Positions 44,017 through 51,210 of a DNA stretch of 51,210 bases are shown one piece after another. The notes beneath the pieces were generated by a model. The model made no database searches. It was given only the letters and a program-made list of their open reading frames with translations, and had not been told where the DNA came from. The position numbers and the translations under genes were made by a program. Within the stretch, counting starts at the first letter, position 1. The number at the start of each line of letters is the position of its first letter. Source of the stretch: Kofleriaceae bacterium (GTDB lineage: Bacteria; Myxococcota_A; Polyangia; Haliangiales; Haliangiaceae); contig JANXOP010000169.1 in assembly GCA_025357755.1 (NCBI GenBank), positions 1-51,210 on the forward strand. Reading direction: 5' to 3'.

Positions 44017-45112
44017 CCGGTGTTGTCGTCGCATCGCTGCCGATCGCCTGGTCGATCGATTCGAAGCCCGCCGCACGGGCGAGTGCCGCGAGCTCGCGCT
44101 GAACGCGACGCGGCCACGTCGGGCCGCCGTAGATGAAACCGGTGTACGCCTGCACGAGCGTCGCCCCCGCGCGGATTCTGGCCCATGCATCTTCGCCAGT
44201 CTCGATGCCGCCCACAGCGATCAGCACGAGACGGGTGCCGGTGCGTGCGCGGATGCGACGCAACACGTCGAGCGAGCGCTGCTTGAGTGGCGCGCCAGAT
44301 AGTCCGCCACTACCGAACGCATCGACATTTGGCGTCGCTAGATTCGCGCGAGAGATCGTAGTGTTCGTGGCGATGATGCCGTCAAGCCCGAGCTCGAGCG
44401 CGAGATCGGCGACCGCATCGATGTCGGCATCGGCGAGATCCGGCGCGATCTTCACGAGCAGCGGAACCCGACGAATTGGCGACGCGACATCACACGCCAC
44501 GCGCACAGCCGACAATAGTGGGCGGAGCTTCTCGACCGCTTGCAGATCGCGTAATCCCGGCGTGTTCGGCGAACTCACGTTGACGACCATGTAGTGGGCG
44601 AGCGGTGCGAGCATAGTCGCGCTGTTGACGAAGTCGCCGATCGCATCGCTTTCCGAGACTCGCTTGGTCTTGCCGATGTTGACGCCGATCGTCGCGGTTG
44701 TGCTCGGACGACGCGTGAGCTTGGCGGCCGCGGCTGCTGCACCGCGATTGTTGAAGCCGAGGCGATTGATCAGCGCGCGATCGCGAGCGAGTCTGAACAT
44801 CCGCGGCTTCGGATTGCCCGGCTGTGCTTCGGCGGTGACCGTTCCGATCTCGACAAAGCCGAAGCCGAGCGCGAGCAGCGGGCCGATGCCGGCGGCGTTT
44901 TTGTCGAAGCCCGCGGCGAGACCGAGGGGACCGGGCAGGTCGCGGCCGAACACGCGCACGCGCAAAATGGGATCACGCGGTGCGAGCACCCACGTGACAA
45001 GCGCGAGGACTCCAGGCACAGCAGTCAGGGCTCGCAAGAGAGCGAAGGAGACCCGGTGCGTGCCCTCGACCGGAAGCCGAGAGAGCACGAGCCAATAGAC
45101 GAAGCGGTACAT
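43988..45112 (-). CDS. pyrD: dihydroorotate dehydrogenase (quinone), class 2
   Basis: Oxidises dihydroorotate to orotate in pyrimidine synthesis, passing electrons to quinone. The class 2 hallmarks are present: an N-terminal membrane-associating extension ([20 protein letters not shown]), AAGFDKN (66-72), [14 protein letters not shown], and [11 protein letters not shown] with catalytic Ser. The lysine strand LVKIAPD, TNTT, SGAPL and [10 protein letters not shown] follow. The start at ATG 45112 gives 374 aa; a GTG or ATG four codons upstream is also in frame. The last residues (about KAERSGRP) lie over the remnant of a Gly-rich paralogue on the other strand, so the 3' end of pyrD may have been reshaped by it. 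Confidence 0.96.
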   Translation of the reverse strand: MYRFVYWLVLSRLPVEGTHRVSFALLRALTAVPGVLALVTWVLAPRDPILRVRVFGRDLPGPLGLAAGFDKNAAGIGPLLALGFGFVEIGTVTAEAQPGNPKPRMFRLARDRALINRLGFNNRGAAAAAAKLTRRPSTTATIGVNIGKTKRVSESDAIGDFVNSATMLAPLAHYMVVNVSSPNTPGLRDLQAVEKLRPLLSAVRVACDVASPIRRVPLLVKIAPDLADADIDAVADLALELGLDGIIATNTTISRANLATPNVDAFGSGGLSGAPLKQRSLDVLRRIRARTGTRLVLIAVGGIETGEDAWARIRAGATLVQAYTGFIYGGPTWPRRVQRELAALARAAGFESIDQAIGSDATTTPAKAERSGRP

Positions 45113-45236
45113 CGGGGCGCGCAAACCTACCCCAAACCGTCAACAGTGGTGACGGTAGCGCCGCTGCGCTGATGAAGTCGAGGCTGATGTGTTGGCCACA
45201 GCGATGCTCGCAGGCAGAGGTTCGACGGCATCAACT

Positions 45237-45257
45237 CGCGCGCGCGCGCGCGCGCGC
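45237..45257. repeat. (CG)10 alternating tract
   Basis: A run of ten CG dinucleotides plus a final C between pyrD and the terminator at 45294. Alternating CG tracts of this length can adopt Z-DNA under negative supercoiling and are also prone to slippage. Confidence 0.85.
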
Positions 45258-45293
45258 TCCGCTACAAACCTTTATCGCAACTTGCCCGAAACG

Positions 45294-45326
45294 AAAAACG
45301 GTCCGCGACTAGTGCTTGCGGACCGT
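45294..45326 (-). terminator. intrinsic terminator of the 45354-46085 gene
   Basis: On the minus strand ACGGTCCGC pairs with GCGGACCGT (45298-45306 with 45318-45326; loop of 11) and is followed by a run of T (complement of the A-run 45294-45298). It lies about 28 bases beyond the stop of the minus-strand lipoprotein gene. Confidence 0.8.
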
Positions 45327-45353
45327 AGCTAATCTCTACGCTGTTACTTCAGC

Positions 45354-46085
45354 TTAGAAGTGACGATCCGCAAGATGCGGACCGCCGAGGCCTGCGGGCG
45401 GCTTGATTTCGAAGGATCCAGTCTGGCCGTCTTGGAACGCAGCCGTTCCGCTGCCGAGCGTGATCCCGAAAGCCGCCGAAGCGATCGTCGCCGTGCACAT
45501 GTCGCCGGGGTCAGTGAAGCCGGTGCCCGTGATGCCGACGTGCTGGAACACGACGTTCGTCAGCGAGCCGGTAAGCATAGTTCCACCGCTACCGCCAGCT
45601 GCGGTGTAGTTCACCGTGCCTGAGAAGGCTACGTAGCTCTCGCTCGCGTAGTAGTTTTGATCGAGCGAACCGTCGCTACCAAACTTCGCCATCGGGAATA
45701 GGTCCAACTCGGGGAGCAGCAGGTTGCCCGGCAGTGCCGAGAGGTCCGCTGTAACCGGTCCAATTGCCGAGCCCGCCCAGGCGCCGCCCGAACCGTCGGC
45801 CTGGAGGATCATGAAGAAGTAATCGGTCGAGTTGAGGAGCGACTGATAAGTCTGGTAGTGCACATGGGCGCTTCCGGTGTTGGCACCCGGGTGGTCCGCG
45901 CCGCGTCCGCCAGAACCAAGGTTCGCGTAGGTCGCTTGCGCCTTGCAGGCAGCGGAGCCACCACCCGAGCCGTCGAGGTAGACCTTCGCGTCGACGACCT
46001 TGACCGACTTGGAGTTAGAGTCAGAGCCACCGCAAGCAAGGAGCGGCAGGCAAACGAACGAGACAAGCGAGATGTTCTTGCGCAT
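45354..46085 (-). CDS. secreted beta-rich lipoprotein
   Basis: Lipoprotein of 243 aa: MRKNISLVSFVCLPLLAC (lipobox LLAC). The body has few charged residues and many Gly, Ser, Thr, Ala and Tyr (DGSGGGSAACKAQATYANLGS, TADLSALPGNLLLPELDLF, GTVNYTAAGGSGGTMLTGSL). It closes with DPGDMCTATIASAAFGITLG. This is the low-charge beta-sheet composition of many myxobacterial outer-membrane proteins. No family is recognised. An AGAGG lies 7 bases before the ATG, and a clear terminator follows the stop. The codons appear less GC-biased than those of its neighbours. Confidence 0.8.
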   Translation of the reverse strand: MRKNISLVSFVCLPLLACGGSDSNSKSVKVVDAKVYLDGSGGGSAACKAQATYANLGSGGRGADHPGANTGSAHVHYQTYQSLLNSTDYFFMILQADGSGGAWAGSAIGPVTADLSALPGNLLLPELDLFPMAKFGSDGSLDQNYYASESYVAFSGTVNYTAAGGSGGTMLTGSLTNVVFQHVGITGTGFTDPGDMCTATIASAAFGITLGSGTAAFQDGQTGSFEIKPPAGLGGPHLADRHF

Positions 46086-46140
46086 GGTTAAACCTCTGTT
46101 GAAGTTCGCGGACCATACGCAAAACGAAACTGAGATGGAA

Positions 46141-46157
46141 TGGTCAAATGCTGACCA
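46141..46157. promoter_or_regulatory. small inverted repeat in the divergent intergenic region
   Basis: TGGTCA-aatgc-TGACCA is a perfect 6-base palindrome around a 5-base spacer, centred between a minus-strand lipoprotein gene (start 46085) and the plus-strand rRNA methyltransferase gene (start 46193). It could be an operator; the regulator is unknown. Confidence 0.35.
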
Positions 46158-46192
46158 AATGTGCCGCGTGAACGTCGCACTATCCGCACACC

Positions 46193-47161
46193 GTGACTGA
46201 CTTCGCGTTTGCGACCTGTCTCGTGGGCATGGAGCCCGCGCTCAAACGCGAGGTCGCTCGTGATCGCGCGAGCTTACGCTTCGCCTATTCGCGACCCGGG
46301 CTCGTGACCTTTCGCACCGACGGGACGATCACGCCAGAAGACAAATCGTCGTCGGGGTTTGCGCGGGTGTGGGGGCGGTCACTCGGCGCGGCCCGCGATC
46401 CCGAGGACGCGGCGCACCAGCTCGCGGCCGTCGGTGCGCAGCGCCTGCACGTGTTCGCGCGCGATTCCGAGGTGGCTACTGATCTAGCCGCCTGGGCAGC
46501 TGCGATTCCGATCGAGGCGGGCGCATCGCAACTGGGCGACCTCGTGGCCGACGTCATCGTCGCGCCTGGAGAGCCGGCGTGGCTCGGGCTGCACCGCGCC
46601 GACGCGTACCACCTGCCGTATCCCGGTGGGTGGATTCCCGTCGATATGCCGAGCGAATCGCCGTCGCGCGCGTACGCCAAGATCGAGGAGGCCATCGCGT
46701 GGCGCGGGCTGCCGGTTGCGGCGGGCCACGTGGCGCTCGAGATCGGTGCGGCACCGGGTGGGGCCGTGCTCGCGCTGGCGCGCCGAGGTCTCGAGGTCTA
46801 CGCGGTCGATACGGCCGATATCGCGCCCCAGGTTCTGGCGCTACCGAACGTCCACCACCTGCGCACGAAAGTGGGCGCTCTACGCTGGGAAGAATTGCCC
46901 GAGCGAGTCGACTGGCTGTTGCTCGACGTCAACCTCGCGCCGCAAGTCGCGCTGCACGAAGTGGCGCGGCTCGTGCCGAAGCTGCGAGACCACCTGCGCG
47001 GGGTCGTGTTCACGCTCAAGCTCAATGACTGGGCGTTCGTCGACGAGCTGCCCAAGCTCGCCGAGCGGATCCGGCAGATGGGGTTCACCGACGTGCAGAT
47101 GCGGCACCTGCCTTCGAACCGCCGCGAGATCTGCGTGGTCGGGCTGCGCGCGAAACGCTAG
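46193..47161 (+). CDS. RlmM-like FtsJ-fold rRNA 2'-O-ribose methyltransferase
   Basis: Predicted rRNA ribose methyltransferase of 322 aa. The RrmJ/FtsJ catalytic tetrad K-D-K-E is visible as Lys163 (SRAYAKIEEA), Asp245 (LLLDVN), Lys276 (TLKLND) and Glu312 (NRREICVVG), with the SAM-binding loop ALEIGAAPGGA at 181-191. The N-terminal half carries a THUMP-like domain, as in RlmM, which modifies C2498 of 23S rRNA. A GTG start is used. Exact target position is inferred only from family resemblance, so I leave the gene symbol empty. Confidence 0.82.
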   Translation: MTDFAFATCLVGMEPALKREVARDRASLRFAYSRPGLVTFRTDGTITPEDKSSSGFARVWGRSLGAARDPEDAAHQLAAVGAQRLHVFARDSEVATDLAAWAAAIPIEAGASQLGDLVADVIVAPGEPAWLGLHRADAYHLPYPGGWIPVDMPSESPSRAYAKIEEAIAWRGLPVAAGHVALEIGAAPGGAVLALARRGLEVYAVDTADIAPQVLALPNVHHLRTKVGALRWEELPERVDWLLLDVNLAPQVALHEVARLVPKLRDHLRGVVFTLKLNDWAFVDELPKLAERIRQMGFTDVQMRHLPSNRREICVVGLRAKR

Positions 47162-47859
47162 TTGTCGCTGGATTTGACCGGCGTCGCTTCGGACTTGCGG
47201 GCCGGGGGCAGCTCGCGCGGCGGCAGCAGCTCGGCTTCGATCTCGACCGGCGCGGCCATGAAGATCGCGGCGTCGAGCTTCTTGAACGTTCGCTTCTTGT
47301 ACCAGCTGAGTGCCCGCTCGTTGTTCTCGGCGACCTCGAGTACGAGGTGATTGAGGCCGTGGACGCGCGCGAGGTGGTGGAGCTGTTCGAGTGCGAACGA
47401 ACCGACGCCCTTGCCGTGATAGTCGGGATGGACCGCGAGCTCGTCGATAAACAGCGGGCGCATGTCGCGCTTCTCGAAGTAGCGCGGGTTGATCCAGTTA
47501 TCCGAGCCGGTCACTTCGTAGCTGCACTCGGCGTACGCCACGATCTCGTTGCCGACCTCGAACAGCAGCTGCTCGATGCCTTCTTCTTCGAAGATCTCTT
47601 CGAACCGGCGGCGCGAGCGCGGGCGCTGGTACTCGACGGTCTCCGCGTTGACGTCGCGGAAGCTGATCTTCAAGAAGTCCCAGACGTCGCCGATATCGCG
47701 GCGGGTCATGTGCCGGACGACGATCTGCGGACCGGTCGGCTTCGCCGCCTTCTTGCCCTTCGCCGGCTTCTTGGACCCTGCAGCCGTTTTCGCAACCGGT
47801 TTGGCTGCCGGCTTCGACGCAGGAGCGGCGGTCTTCCGTGGACTACGCGAACGCGCCAT
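47158..47859 (-). CDS. GNAT acetyltransferase with basic N-terminal extension
   Basis: Acetyltransferase of 233 aa. The first 45 residues are Lys/Ala/Pro-rich (PASKPAAKPVAKTAAGSKK), like histone H1 tails, and could bind nucleic acid. The GNAT core follows: LFIDELAVHPDYHGKGVGSFALEQLHHLARVHGLNHLVLEVAENNERALSWYKKRTF has motif A with the HGKGVG CoA loop and motif B. Its stop shares bases with the stop of the convergent rRNA methyltransferase gene. The substrate is unknown; the basic tail suggests acetylation of a nucleoid- or ribosome-associated target, which is only an inference. Confidence 0.88.
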   Translation of the reverse strand: MARSRSPRKTAAPASKPAAKPVAKTAAGSKKPAKGKKAAKPTGPQIVVRHMTRRDIGDVWDFLKISFRDVNAETVEYQRPRSRRRFEEIFEEEGIEQLLFEVGNEIVAYAECSYEVTGSDNWINPRYFEKRDMRPLFIDELAVHPDYHGKGVGSFALEQLHHLARVHGLNHLVLEVAENNERALSWYKKRTFKKLDAAIFMAAPVEIEAELLPPRELPPARKSEATPVKSSDN

Positions 47860-47981
47860 CGCCCGTGAGAAGAACGTACCTCACGGGAACCAGCAAGCGG
47901 CCCACGTGACAAAACCACCGCGCGTCCAAGGGCTTGTCGCTTTTTCTAGCAACCCTGTGGTGTGCTGCCGATAGAGGGGCC

Positions 47982-49256
47982 ATGAACGCGATCAAATTCG
48001 TCGGAAATCTCACCTTTACGGTCGTACTTTATGCCGGTTGCACCAAGACGGTGAATCAATGCAACACCGACGCCGACTGCAGCGATGTCGTCTACCCGTT
48101 CTGCGACGTTGACGGGGAGTTCTCGTCGTCCGGCGGAGTCAAGAACGTCTGCACGATTGTTCCGCCTGATTGTCCGGTTGAACGCTGTGGATGCAGTCCC
48201 GGAGCTACGTCGTGCCAAGGAAGTGCCCTCGCTGTCTGCGCGCAAGACGGGCGGTCGAATGTGGAGACGACGTGTGCGTTGGGATGTGCCGCCACCAACG
48301 ATCGATGTAATTCCTTCGAGCCGACGAACGGGCTTGCTACCGTTTTTCTTGCGGCTTCGAATCAACCGTCGGTGATCTTTCCTGACAAGATTCGCATCAA
48401 CACGGATACCGGTATGGTGCTCGATTCGACCAACGTGACGGTCCAAGTCGATTCGCTATTGATCACGCAAAGCAACGGACCCGATATTCGGGTGTTCTAT
48501 GCAGGAGCGTTCGATATCTCGGATGCGGTTGTCACCGGAACCAAGGCGGTTGCGTTTGTGGCGCCCGGGGCGATCGAACTTCATGGGCTCGTTGATGCGA
48601 GTGCCAATGGAAGCACGTCGGGGCCAGGCGCATACGAAACGGGGGCGTGCGTGGGGACGACGGGTGACGGCGCATCTGGCGGCGGCGGCAACGGCACAGC
48701 CGGCGGCGCTGGCGACAAAGCAACGAGGATCGACGGCGGTGCGCCGCAGGTTGGATTCGAGCCATTTGGCGGTGGCTGTCGTGGCGGTTCTGGTGGTGGT
48801 GCAGGCGGCGGCGCAATCCAGATCGATTCGCTGCAGCGGATCGAGCTGACCGCCGGCACAAAGAAAGGAATTATCCACGTTGGAGGTGGCGGCGGTGCTA
48901 GCGCTTCGCTCGGAGGCGGGTCTGGCGGGACGATTATTCTGGAAGCTCCGACCATTAACCTCTTTGGTGGGATTGCTGCGAATGGTGGTGGTGGCGGTGC
49001 CACCTCCGGTGGAGGTGCAGATGCAACGGCGGACTCAGTGCAAGCACCAGGAGGTAGTGGTCAGGTACTTTCCTACGGTGGATACGGAGGCACCATTGGA
49101 ATGACCGCGGGCGATGCATCCGGCAATGGTGTCGGCGCAAGCGGCGGCGGAGCTGTTGGTCGCGCCCTGGTCCGCACTGCCGACGGAACCTATTCCTCCA
49201 CCTCAAACACGTTACTTTCCGCCGTCGCGACGACCGCAACCCTGGTCGCAAAGTAG
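47982..49256 (+). CDS. Cys-rich, Gly-rich lipoprotein (paralogue 3 of 3)
   Basis: Lipoprotein of 424 aa starting MNAIKFVGNLTFTVVLYAGC (lipobox YAGC). It has the same architecture as the genes at 40617 and 42484: a Cys-rich module (NQCNTDADCSDVVYPFCDVDG, PPDCPVERCGCSPGATSC), a beta domain (KIRINTDTGMVLDSTN, DIRVFYAGAFDISDAVVTGT) and Gly-rich repeats (GGGAGGGAIQIDSLQRIELT, NGGGGGATSGGGA). ATG 47982 is preferred over the frame's upstream ATG because it alone gives a proper signal peptide. It ends base-to-base against the convergent def gene. Confidence 0.82.
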   Translation: MNAIKFVGNLTFTVVLYAGCTKTVNQCNTDADCSDVVYPFCDVDGEFSSSGGVKNVCTIVPPDCPVERCGCSPGATSCQGSALAVCAQDGRSNVETTCALGCAATNDRCNSFEPTNGLATVFLAASNQPSVIFPDKIRINTDTGMVLDSTNVTVQVDSLLITQSNGPDIRVFYAGAFDISDAVVTGTKAVAFVAPGAIELHGLVDASANGSTSGPGAYETGACVGTTGDGASGGGGNGTAGGAGDKATRIDGGAPQVGFEPFGGGCRGGSGGGAGGGAIQIDSLQRIELTAGTKKGIIHVGGGGGASASLGGGSGGTIILEAPTINLFGGIAANGGGGGATSGGGADATADSVQAPGGSGQVLSYGGYGGTIGMTAGDASGNGVGASGGGAVGRALVRTADGTYSSTSNTLLSAVATTATLVAK

Positions 49257-49832
49257 TCAGGATCCTACCCTGGCGACGAGGCGGGTGATGCGTTCGACGA
49301 AAGCCGGCTTGTGGTGGCGGTCGAACTCGGTCCACGTGGTGAAGGTGGTCGGATCGGTCACGCGGTCGACAAAGATCTTGCCCAGCAGGTGGTCGACCTC
49401 GTGCTGGTAGGTCCCGGCCTTGAGGCCGTGCACGACCTCGTCGATCGCGGTGCCGTGGCGATCCCACGCTTGAACACGGACGTGCAGGTGACGCTTTACG
49501 AGGCCGCGCAAGTTCGGCACGGATAGGCAGCCTTCGTAGTTGTCGAACTGTTCGTCGTCGACCGGCGTCAACACCGGGTTCACGAGGATCGTGAGAGGAA
49601 TGTTCGGCTTGTACGGATACCGCGGGTTGTTGCGCACTTCGATCGCGCAGATCGCGATCGGTTCGTAGACCTGCGTGGCCGCGAGCCCGGCGCCGTCGGC
49701 GTCGTGCATCGTCTCGACGAGATCGTCGATGAACTGCTGAGTCTCCGACGACGCGAGCTCTTCACGCGTGAGGTGACGCGCGGTCTGCCGAAGCACCGGA
49801 TGTCCGATCTGCGCGATCTTGCGGATGGCCAT
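49257..49832 (-). CDS. def: peptide deformylase
   Basis: Removes the formyl group from N-formylmethionine of nascent proteins; a metal-dependent hydrolase. All three motifs are in place: GAGLAATQ (47-54), EGCLS with the Cys ligand (100-104) and QHEVDH (143-148) with two His ligands and catalytic Glu. The 191 aa protein is slightly longer than E. coli Def because of its C-terminus. The ATG at 49832 gives MAIRKIAQIGHPVLR, the usual start; the open frame extends further upstream without meaning. No fmt neighbour is present. Confidence 0.97.
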   Translation of the reverse strand: MAIRKIAQIGHPVLRQTARHLTREELASSETQQFIDDLVETMHDADGAGLAATQVYEPIAICAIEVRNNPRYPYKPNIPLTILVNPVLTPVDDEQFDNYEGCLSVPNLRGLVKRHLHVRVQAWDRHGTAIDEVVHGLKAGTYQHEVDHLLGKIFVDRVTDPTTFTTWTEFDRHHKPAFVERITRLVARVGS

Positions 49833-49939
49833 GCGCGTGATTGTACCGCATTGCCTCGCTACGCCGAGTCGCACGATCGGTGAGGCGATGCGAGGTAGCA
49901 GATCGAGGAGAACCGAGGTGCGCCGGATAGTGTCCACGC

Positions 49940-50443
49940 ATGCAGTTGAAGCGAATCACCAGCTCGTTGTTCGTCGTCGGAGTCTCGTGCGTTGCCACGA
50001 TCATCGCGTGCGGCAGCAGTGGTGGCAGCAACAGCACGCCCGACGCGAAGGTGTTCAAAGATGCCCCGGCCGGCTCGGGCTCGGGCTCGGGTTCGGGGTC
50101 GGGTTCTGGCTCGGGAACTGGCAGCGCGAACGCAGCGCATCTCGGAGACATCTGTGGCGGTTCCGGGAATGTCGCGTGCGCGACTGGGAACGACTGCGTG
50201 CTGATTGCCGCGCTCGGTTCCAACAAGGGTTACTGCACGCCGAACTGCGCCGGCAGCAACGCCGTTTGCATGAACGGGTACACCGGTCCTGCAGGCGCGA
50301 CCGAAGCATGCGCACTAACGGTGGGTTCTGGTTCGACACCGACGGGGTGCGCGATCATCTGCACCGATGTCTCGCAGTGCCCTGCGAACGAAGGCTGCGT
50401 GGTTGCGTCCGGCACGACGAAGATTTGCTACCCGAACCAGTAA
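49940..50443 (+). CDS. Cys-rich lipoprotein with Gly-Ser linker
   Basis: Lipoprotein of 167 aa. The signal peptide MQLKRITSSLFVVGVSCVATIIAC has lipobox IIAC. A linker of at least seven Gly-Ser pairs (residues 45-62) leads to a small Cys-rich C-terminal domain (DICGGSGNVACATGNDC, CTPNCAGSNAVCMNG, TGCAIICTDVSQC), which reads like a toxin-neutralising or EGF-type disulphide module. Its function is unknown. Confidence 0.78.
   Translation: MQLKRITSSLFVVGVSCVATIIACGSSGGSNSTPDAKVFKDAPAGSGSGSGSGSGSGSGTGSANAAHLGDICGGSGNVACATGNDCVLIAALGSNKGYCTPNCAGSNAVCMNGYTGPAGATEACALTVGSGSTPTGCAIICTDVSQCPANEGCVVASGTTKICYPNQ
50072..50125 (+). repeat. Gly-Ser hexamer repeat
   Basis: A run of six-base units, GGCTCG and close variants, encoding (Gly-Ser)n with one Gly-Thr, inside a lipoprotein gene. 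The copies use different synonymous codons, so the linker is probably under selection rather than freshly expanded. Confidence 0.8.
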
Positions 50444-50530
50444 GCCGTGCTGATGAACGGCAGCGAAGCGGCGGTCGGCAGCGCGTGAACTGACGCGACG
50501 ACCGTTTGATTCTCGGCACTGTTCAGTAGG

Positions 50531-51088
50531 TCAGCGACCGTGTGTTGGCGGCCCAACTTCTCGCGGGTAAGTTGCAATGCGATCGGCCAACCGGGTCGCT
50601 AACGGATCGTGGGCCTCGCCGAGCGCATCGAGAATCGACTGCGCCTCGGCGCGGTACGCTTCGATCCTCTCGACGGTCCAATGCGCCGGTGGCGGACCAA
50701 GATTGCTGATCCGATCGGCCATCTTCACGGCCCAGATCTCTTTGGGCTGACTTCGAATCCGCTGCAGGCTGTCGGCCATCGCGTCCTTTTTCGACATCGC
50801 CGAGTCCTTCGTCAATGCCCGAACGCCGGCCGCGACGTCCATTCCAAACGCAGTCACCAACTCCGATTCGTCGGTTTCCGTGTCCTCCAACGTGTCGTGG
50901 AGCAGGGCGCACTGCACTGCGAGCGTAGGTCGGGCGAACGGGGAGCGTGAGTGCGCCACGAGAACTTCCATCGATACGGCACCGAGGTGCACGATGTAAG
51001 GAAGGTCGCGACCGGGAATCGTCTGGATCTTGTGGGCGCATCCCGCGAACTCCCACGCAGCTAGCCAAGCGTCTTGCAGTTCGCTCAC
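50531..51088 (-). CDS. HD-domain hydrolase, SpoT/Mesh1-like
   Basis: Protein of 185 aa with the HD metal-binding pattern of (p)ppGpp hydrolases: His34 (PYIVHLGAV), LLHDTLEDT with His64-Asp65 and Glu68-Asp69, and KMADRISNL with Asp125. This is the arrangement of Mesh1 and the SpoT hydrolase domain, so it may degrade (p)ppGpp, NADPH or a related nucleotide. The synthetase half is absent. The GTG start overlaps the stop of the upstream gene (GTGA), suggesting an operon; the partner lies mostly outside the window. Confidence 0.8.
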   Translation of the reverse strand: MSELQDAWLAAWEFAGCAHKIQTIPGRDLPYIVHLGAVSMEVLVAHSRSPFARPTLAVQCALLHDTLEDTETDESELVTAFGMDVAAGVRALTKDSAMSKKDAMADSLQRIRSQPKEIWAVKMADRISNLGPPPAHWTVERIEAYRAEAQSILDALGEAHDPLATRLADRIATYPREVGPPTHGR

Positions 51089-51210
51089 GCCAGCCCTTTC
51101 GGGGGCAACAGCTCAGGCCACGCATTGTAGAGCGACGTCTTCGAATCGAAACTCTGAAGAAAGACCTCGTGTCCGCTTGGCGGGTATTGTTCCATCAGCT
51201 CAAGAACGTG
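51085..51210 (-). CDS. C-terminal end of an unidentified gene (cut by window edge)
   Basis: The minus strand is open from the window edge and reads 41 residues, including VLELMEQYPPSGHEVFLQSF and NAWPELLPPKGLA, to a stop that overlaps the HD-domain start (GTGA). The sequence is too short to identify. The overlap suggests translational coupling to the HD gene. Confidence 0.7.
   Translation of the reverse strand, partial: HVLELMEQYPPSGHEVFLQSFDSKTSLYNAWPELLPPKGLA

Overview
The window is high-GC bacterial DNA that most resembles a free-living myxobacterium (Myxococcota, old deltaproteobacterial type). This is inferred from the many lipoproteins opening with a short signal peptide and a lipobox, a MopE-like EICGDGVDQDCDG motif, Cys-rich and Gly-rich surface proteins in several copies, a SUMF1-type lipoprotein, and frequent GTG/TTG starts with 4-base stop/start overlaps. 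Both window edges cut genes: thiC on the left and an unidentified minus-strand gene on the right. I saw no rRNA, tRNA, CRISPR array or insertion sequence.

Layout. 1-10.7 kb is mostly plus-strand housekeeping: thiC (partial), a MopE-like lipoprotein, an odd acidic-tailed methyltransferase, an M1 aminopeptidase lipoprotein, ligA, a second methyltransferase and small membrane proteins. 10.7-15.6 kb is an accessory island. It holds a decayed SUMF1 fragment, a SUMF1-domain lipoprotein coupled to a large protein with an ASH/Ig-like N-terminus, and a divergent AAA+ ATPase of the type found with extracellular contractile injection systems (eCIS), whose 3' end carries an apparent frameshift.

15.6-19.6 kb is an aerobic benzoyl-CoA (box) degradation locus: a BoxR/BzdR-type regulator (XRE helix-turn-helix fused to a shikimate-kinase-like domain), divergent boxC and boxB, and a TGCA-N6-TGCA operator over the regulator's own promoter. 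19.7-25.0 kb holds a lipoprotein, a hypothetical gene, and a minus-strand SDR / lipoprotein / S1-domain protein / GNAT operon. A TetR gene lies upstream, and matching palindromes sit before both tetR and the SDR gene.

25.3-28.5 kb holds a universal stress protein, a large ankyrin protein and a short RF1-like release factor lacking domain 1. Its reading frame is joined only by a +1 shift at GGAGG-TCA-CTT-TAG-C, which closely mimics the programmed frameshift site of prfB but with UAG in place of UGA. I consider this the most interesting item in the window.

28.5-36 kb is a tightly coupled minus-strand operon: lhr helicase, a small membrane protein, an HTTM-domain protein and endonuclease III. 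36-40.6 kb has a LamG-like lipoprotein, an MMACHC (CblC)-like gene head-to-head with an alpha/beta hydrolase, and an outer-membrane-type protein / ECF sigma / putative anti-sigma operon. 40.6-49.3 kb is shaped by a duplicated family of Cys-rich, Gly-rich lipoproteins (three intact, one remnant that overlaps the 3' end of pyrD), with pyrD, an RlmM-like methyltransferase and a GNAT enzyme in between. 49.3-51.2 kb has def, a Gly-Ser-linker lipoprotein and a SpoT/Mesh1-like HD hydrolase coupled to the edge gene.
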